Origin: JACVRW01 sp036009005
GTDB taxonomy: Bacteria > Actinomycetota > Thermoleophilia > Solirubrobacterales > Thermoleophilaceae
Assembly: GCA_036009005.1 (NCBI GenBank)
Contig: DASYMP010000132.1
Span: forward strand, 1 to 6,673
DNA length: 6,673 bases
Direction: 5' to 3'
Under the pieces are notes generated by a model, which saw only the letters and a program-made list of their open reading frames with translations, ran no database searches and had not been told where the DNA came from. Of the stretch, positions 6,218 to 6,673 are shown one piece after another (the stretch's first letter is position 1; each line of letters starts with the position of its first letter). A program made the translations under genes and the position numbers.

Positions 6218-6673
6218 TGGACGCGCGTAGGACAGACGTGCTCAAGGCCTCGCCCCGGATGTTCGACTCGGAGCTGCTTGACCGCCTCTCACGTGTGCAC
6301 CCCGCCGTTCCGGTGCTGATCTTCGCCCCCGCGATCGCCGCACTGTTCGTGGCGGGCGCGCGCGGCGAGCCCACCACGGCGCAGGTGGTCGGCCTCGTGG
6401 GCGCGGGCTACATCTTCTGGACGCTCACCGAGTACTGGATGCACCGGCTGATCTTCCACTTCGAGCCCGAGGAGGGCCTCGGAGCGCGGCTCCACTGGAT
6501 CATCCACGGCGTCCACCACGACCACCCGAACGACCCGCTCCGGCTCGTCATGCCGCCGTCCGTGAGCATCCCGCTCGCGCTCGCCTTCTGGGGCCTGTTC
6601 ACCCTGGTGCTCGGCACACCCTGGGCGCACGTCTTCGCCGCCGGCTTCCTCGCCGGCTACCTCGCGTACGACA
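6217..6673 (+). CDS. Fatty-acid-hydroxylase-superfamily membrane enzyme (N-terminal part, cut by window end)
   Basis: The frame is open to the right edge, giving 152 residues. It carries the di-iron histidine motifs of the fatty acid hydroxylase/sterol desaturase superfamily: HRLIFH at 76-81 (H-x4-H) and HWIIHGVHH at 93-101 (H-x3-H-x2-HH), followed by DHPNDPLRLVMPP. Membrane segments are visible at about 31-48, 56-74 and 113-134, with another beginning near the edge. The order and the sequence after the HH pair are most like the FA2H/Scs7 branch, which hydroxylates acyl chains; the exact lipid substrate is unknown. The remaining C-terminal histidine motif must lie outside the window. The start is chosen as GTG 6217 because a -10 box is placed for a leaderless message; GTG 6199 and ATG 6259 are alternatives, and the family-like region starts near SPRMFDSELLDRLSRVHP (residues 12-29). 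It is divergent from the DUF1697 gene. Confidence 0.85.
   Translation, partial: MDARRTDVLKASPRMFDSELLDRLSRVHPAVPVLIFAPAIAALFVAGARGEPTTAQVVGLVGAGYIFWTLTEYWMHRLIFHFEPEEGLGARLHWIIHGVHHDHPNDPLRLVMPPSVSIPLALAFWGLFTLVLGTPWAHVFAAGFLAGYLAYD

Noticed and set aside
6156..6630. Minus-strand frames opposite the fatty-acid hydroxylase gene
   Set aside because: They lack family motifs, whereas the plus strand shows the ordered histidine motifs of a di-iron hydroxylase.

Overview
The window is a GC-rich stretch of bacterial chromosome. Dense coding, GTG starts, candidate leaderless promoters and the protein families present suggest an actinomycete (Actinomycetota), possibly a Thermoleophilia-type lineage. 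The phylum is a reasonable inference; the lineage is a guess from the style of the proteins. There are no RNA genes, IS elements, CRISPR arrays or other mobile elements that I can support.

Layout: (1) positions 2-97, plus strand, the last 31 codons of an unidentified gene. (2) positions 78-3302, minus strand, a 1074-residue cytoplasmic fusion protein with three enzyme modules: a QueC-like zinc-binding PP-loop ATPase domain, a family 2 (GT-A) glycosyltransferase and a polysaccharide pyruvyl transferase. (3) positions 3325-4926, minus strand, a membrane-anchored extracytoplasmic sulfatase/alkaline-phosphatase-superfamily enzyme, 22 bp upstream of the fusion gene and almost certainly in the same operon. 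(4) positions 5000-5473, minus strand, an NTF2/SnoaL-like protein with a basic, hydrophobic C-terminal tail. (5) positions 5528-6055, minus strand, a DUF1697 protein. (6) from position 6217, plus strand, running off the window, the N-terminal part of a fatty-acid-hydroxylase-superfamily membrane enzyme, divergent from the DUF1697 gene. No gap longer than 300 bases lacks a gene.

The two-gene unit at 78-4926 looks like a surface-glycan modification module. The sulfatase-fold protein would act outside the membrane on a polymer, for example by adding or removing a phospho- or sulfo-group. The fusion protein would act inside on activated sugars or lipid-linked precursors, adding a sugar, a pyruvate ketal and possibly an ATP-dependent amide- or nitrile-type modification. 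This joint role is inference from domain content and gene order. The most unusual object is the three-module fusion itself, because a QueC-type zinc motif (C-x8-C-x2-C-x2-C) is tied covalently to two polysaccharide enzymes.

Smaller regulatory signals include a CRP/GlxR-like palindrome (TGTGA-N6-TCAC) upstream of the NTF2-like gene, near-leaderless promoter candidates for the sulfatase-fold and fatty-acid-hydroxylase genes, and an eight-codon mini-ORF that exactly bridges the stop and start codons of the two glycan genes.
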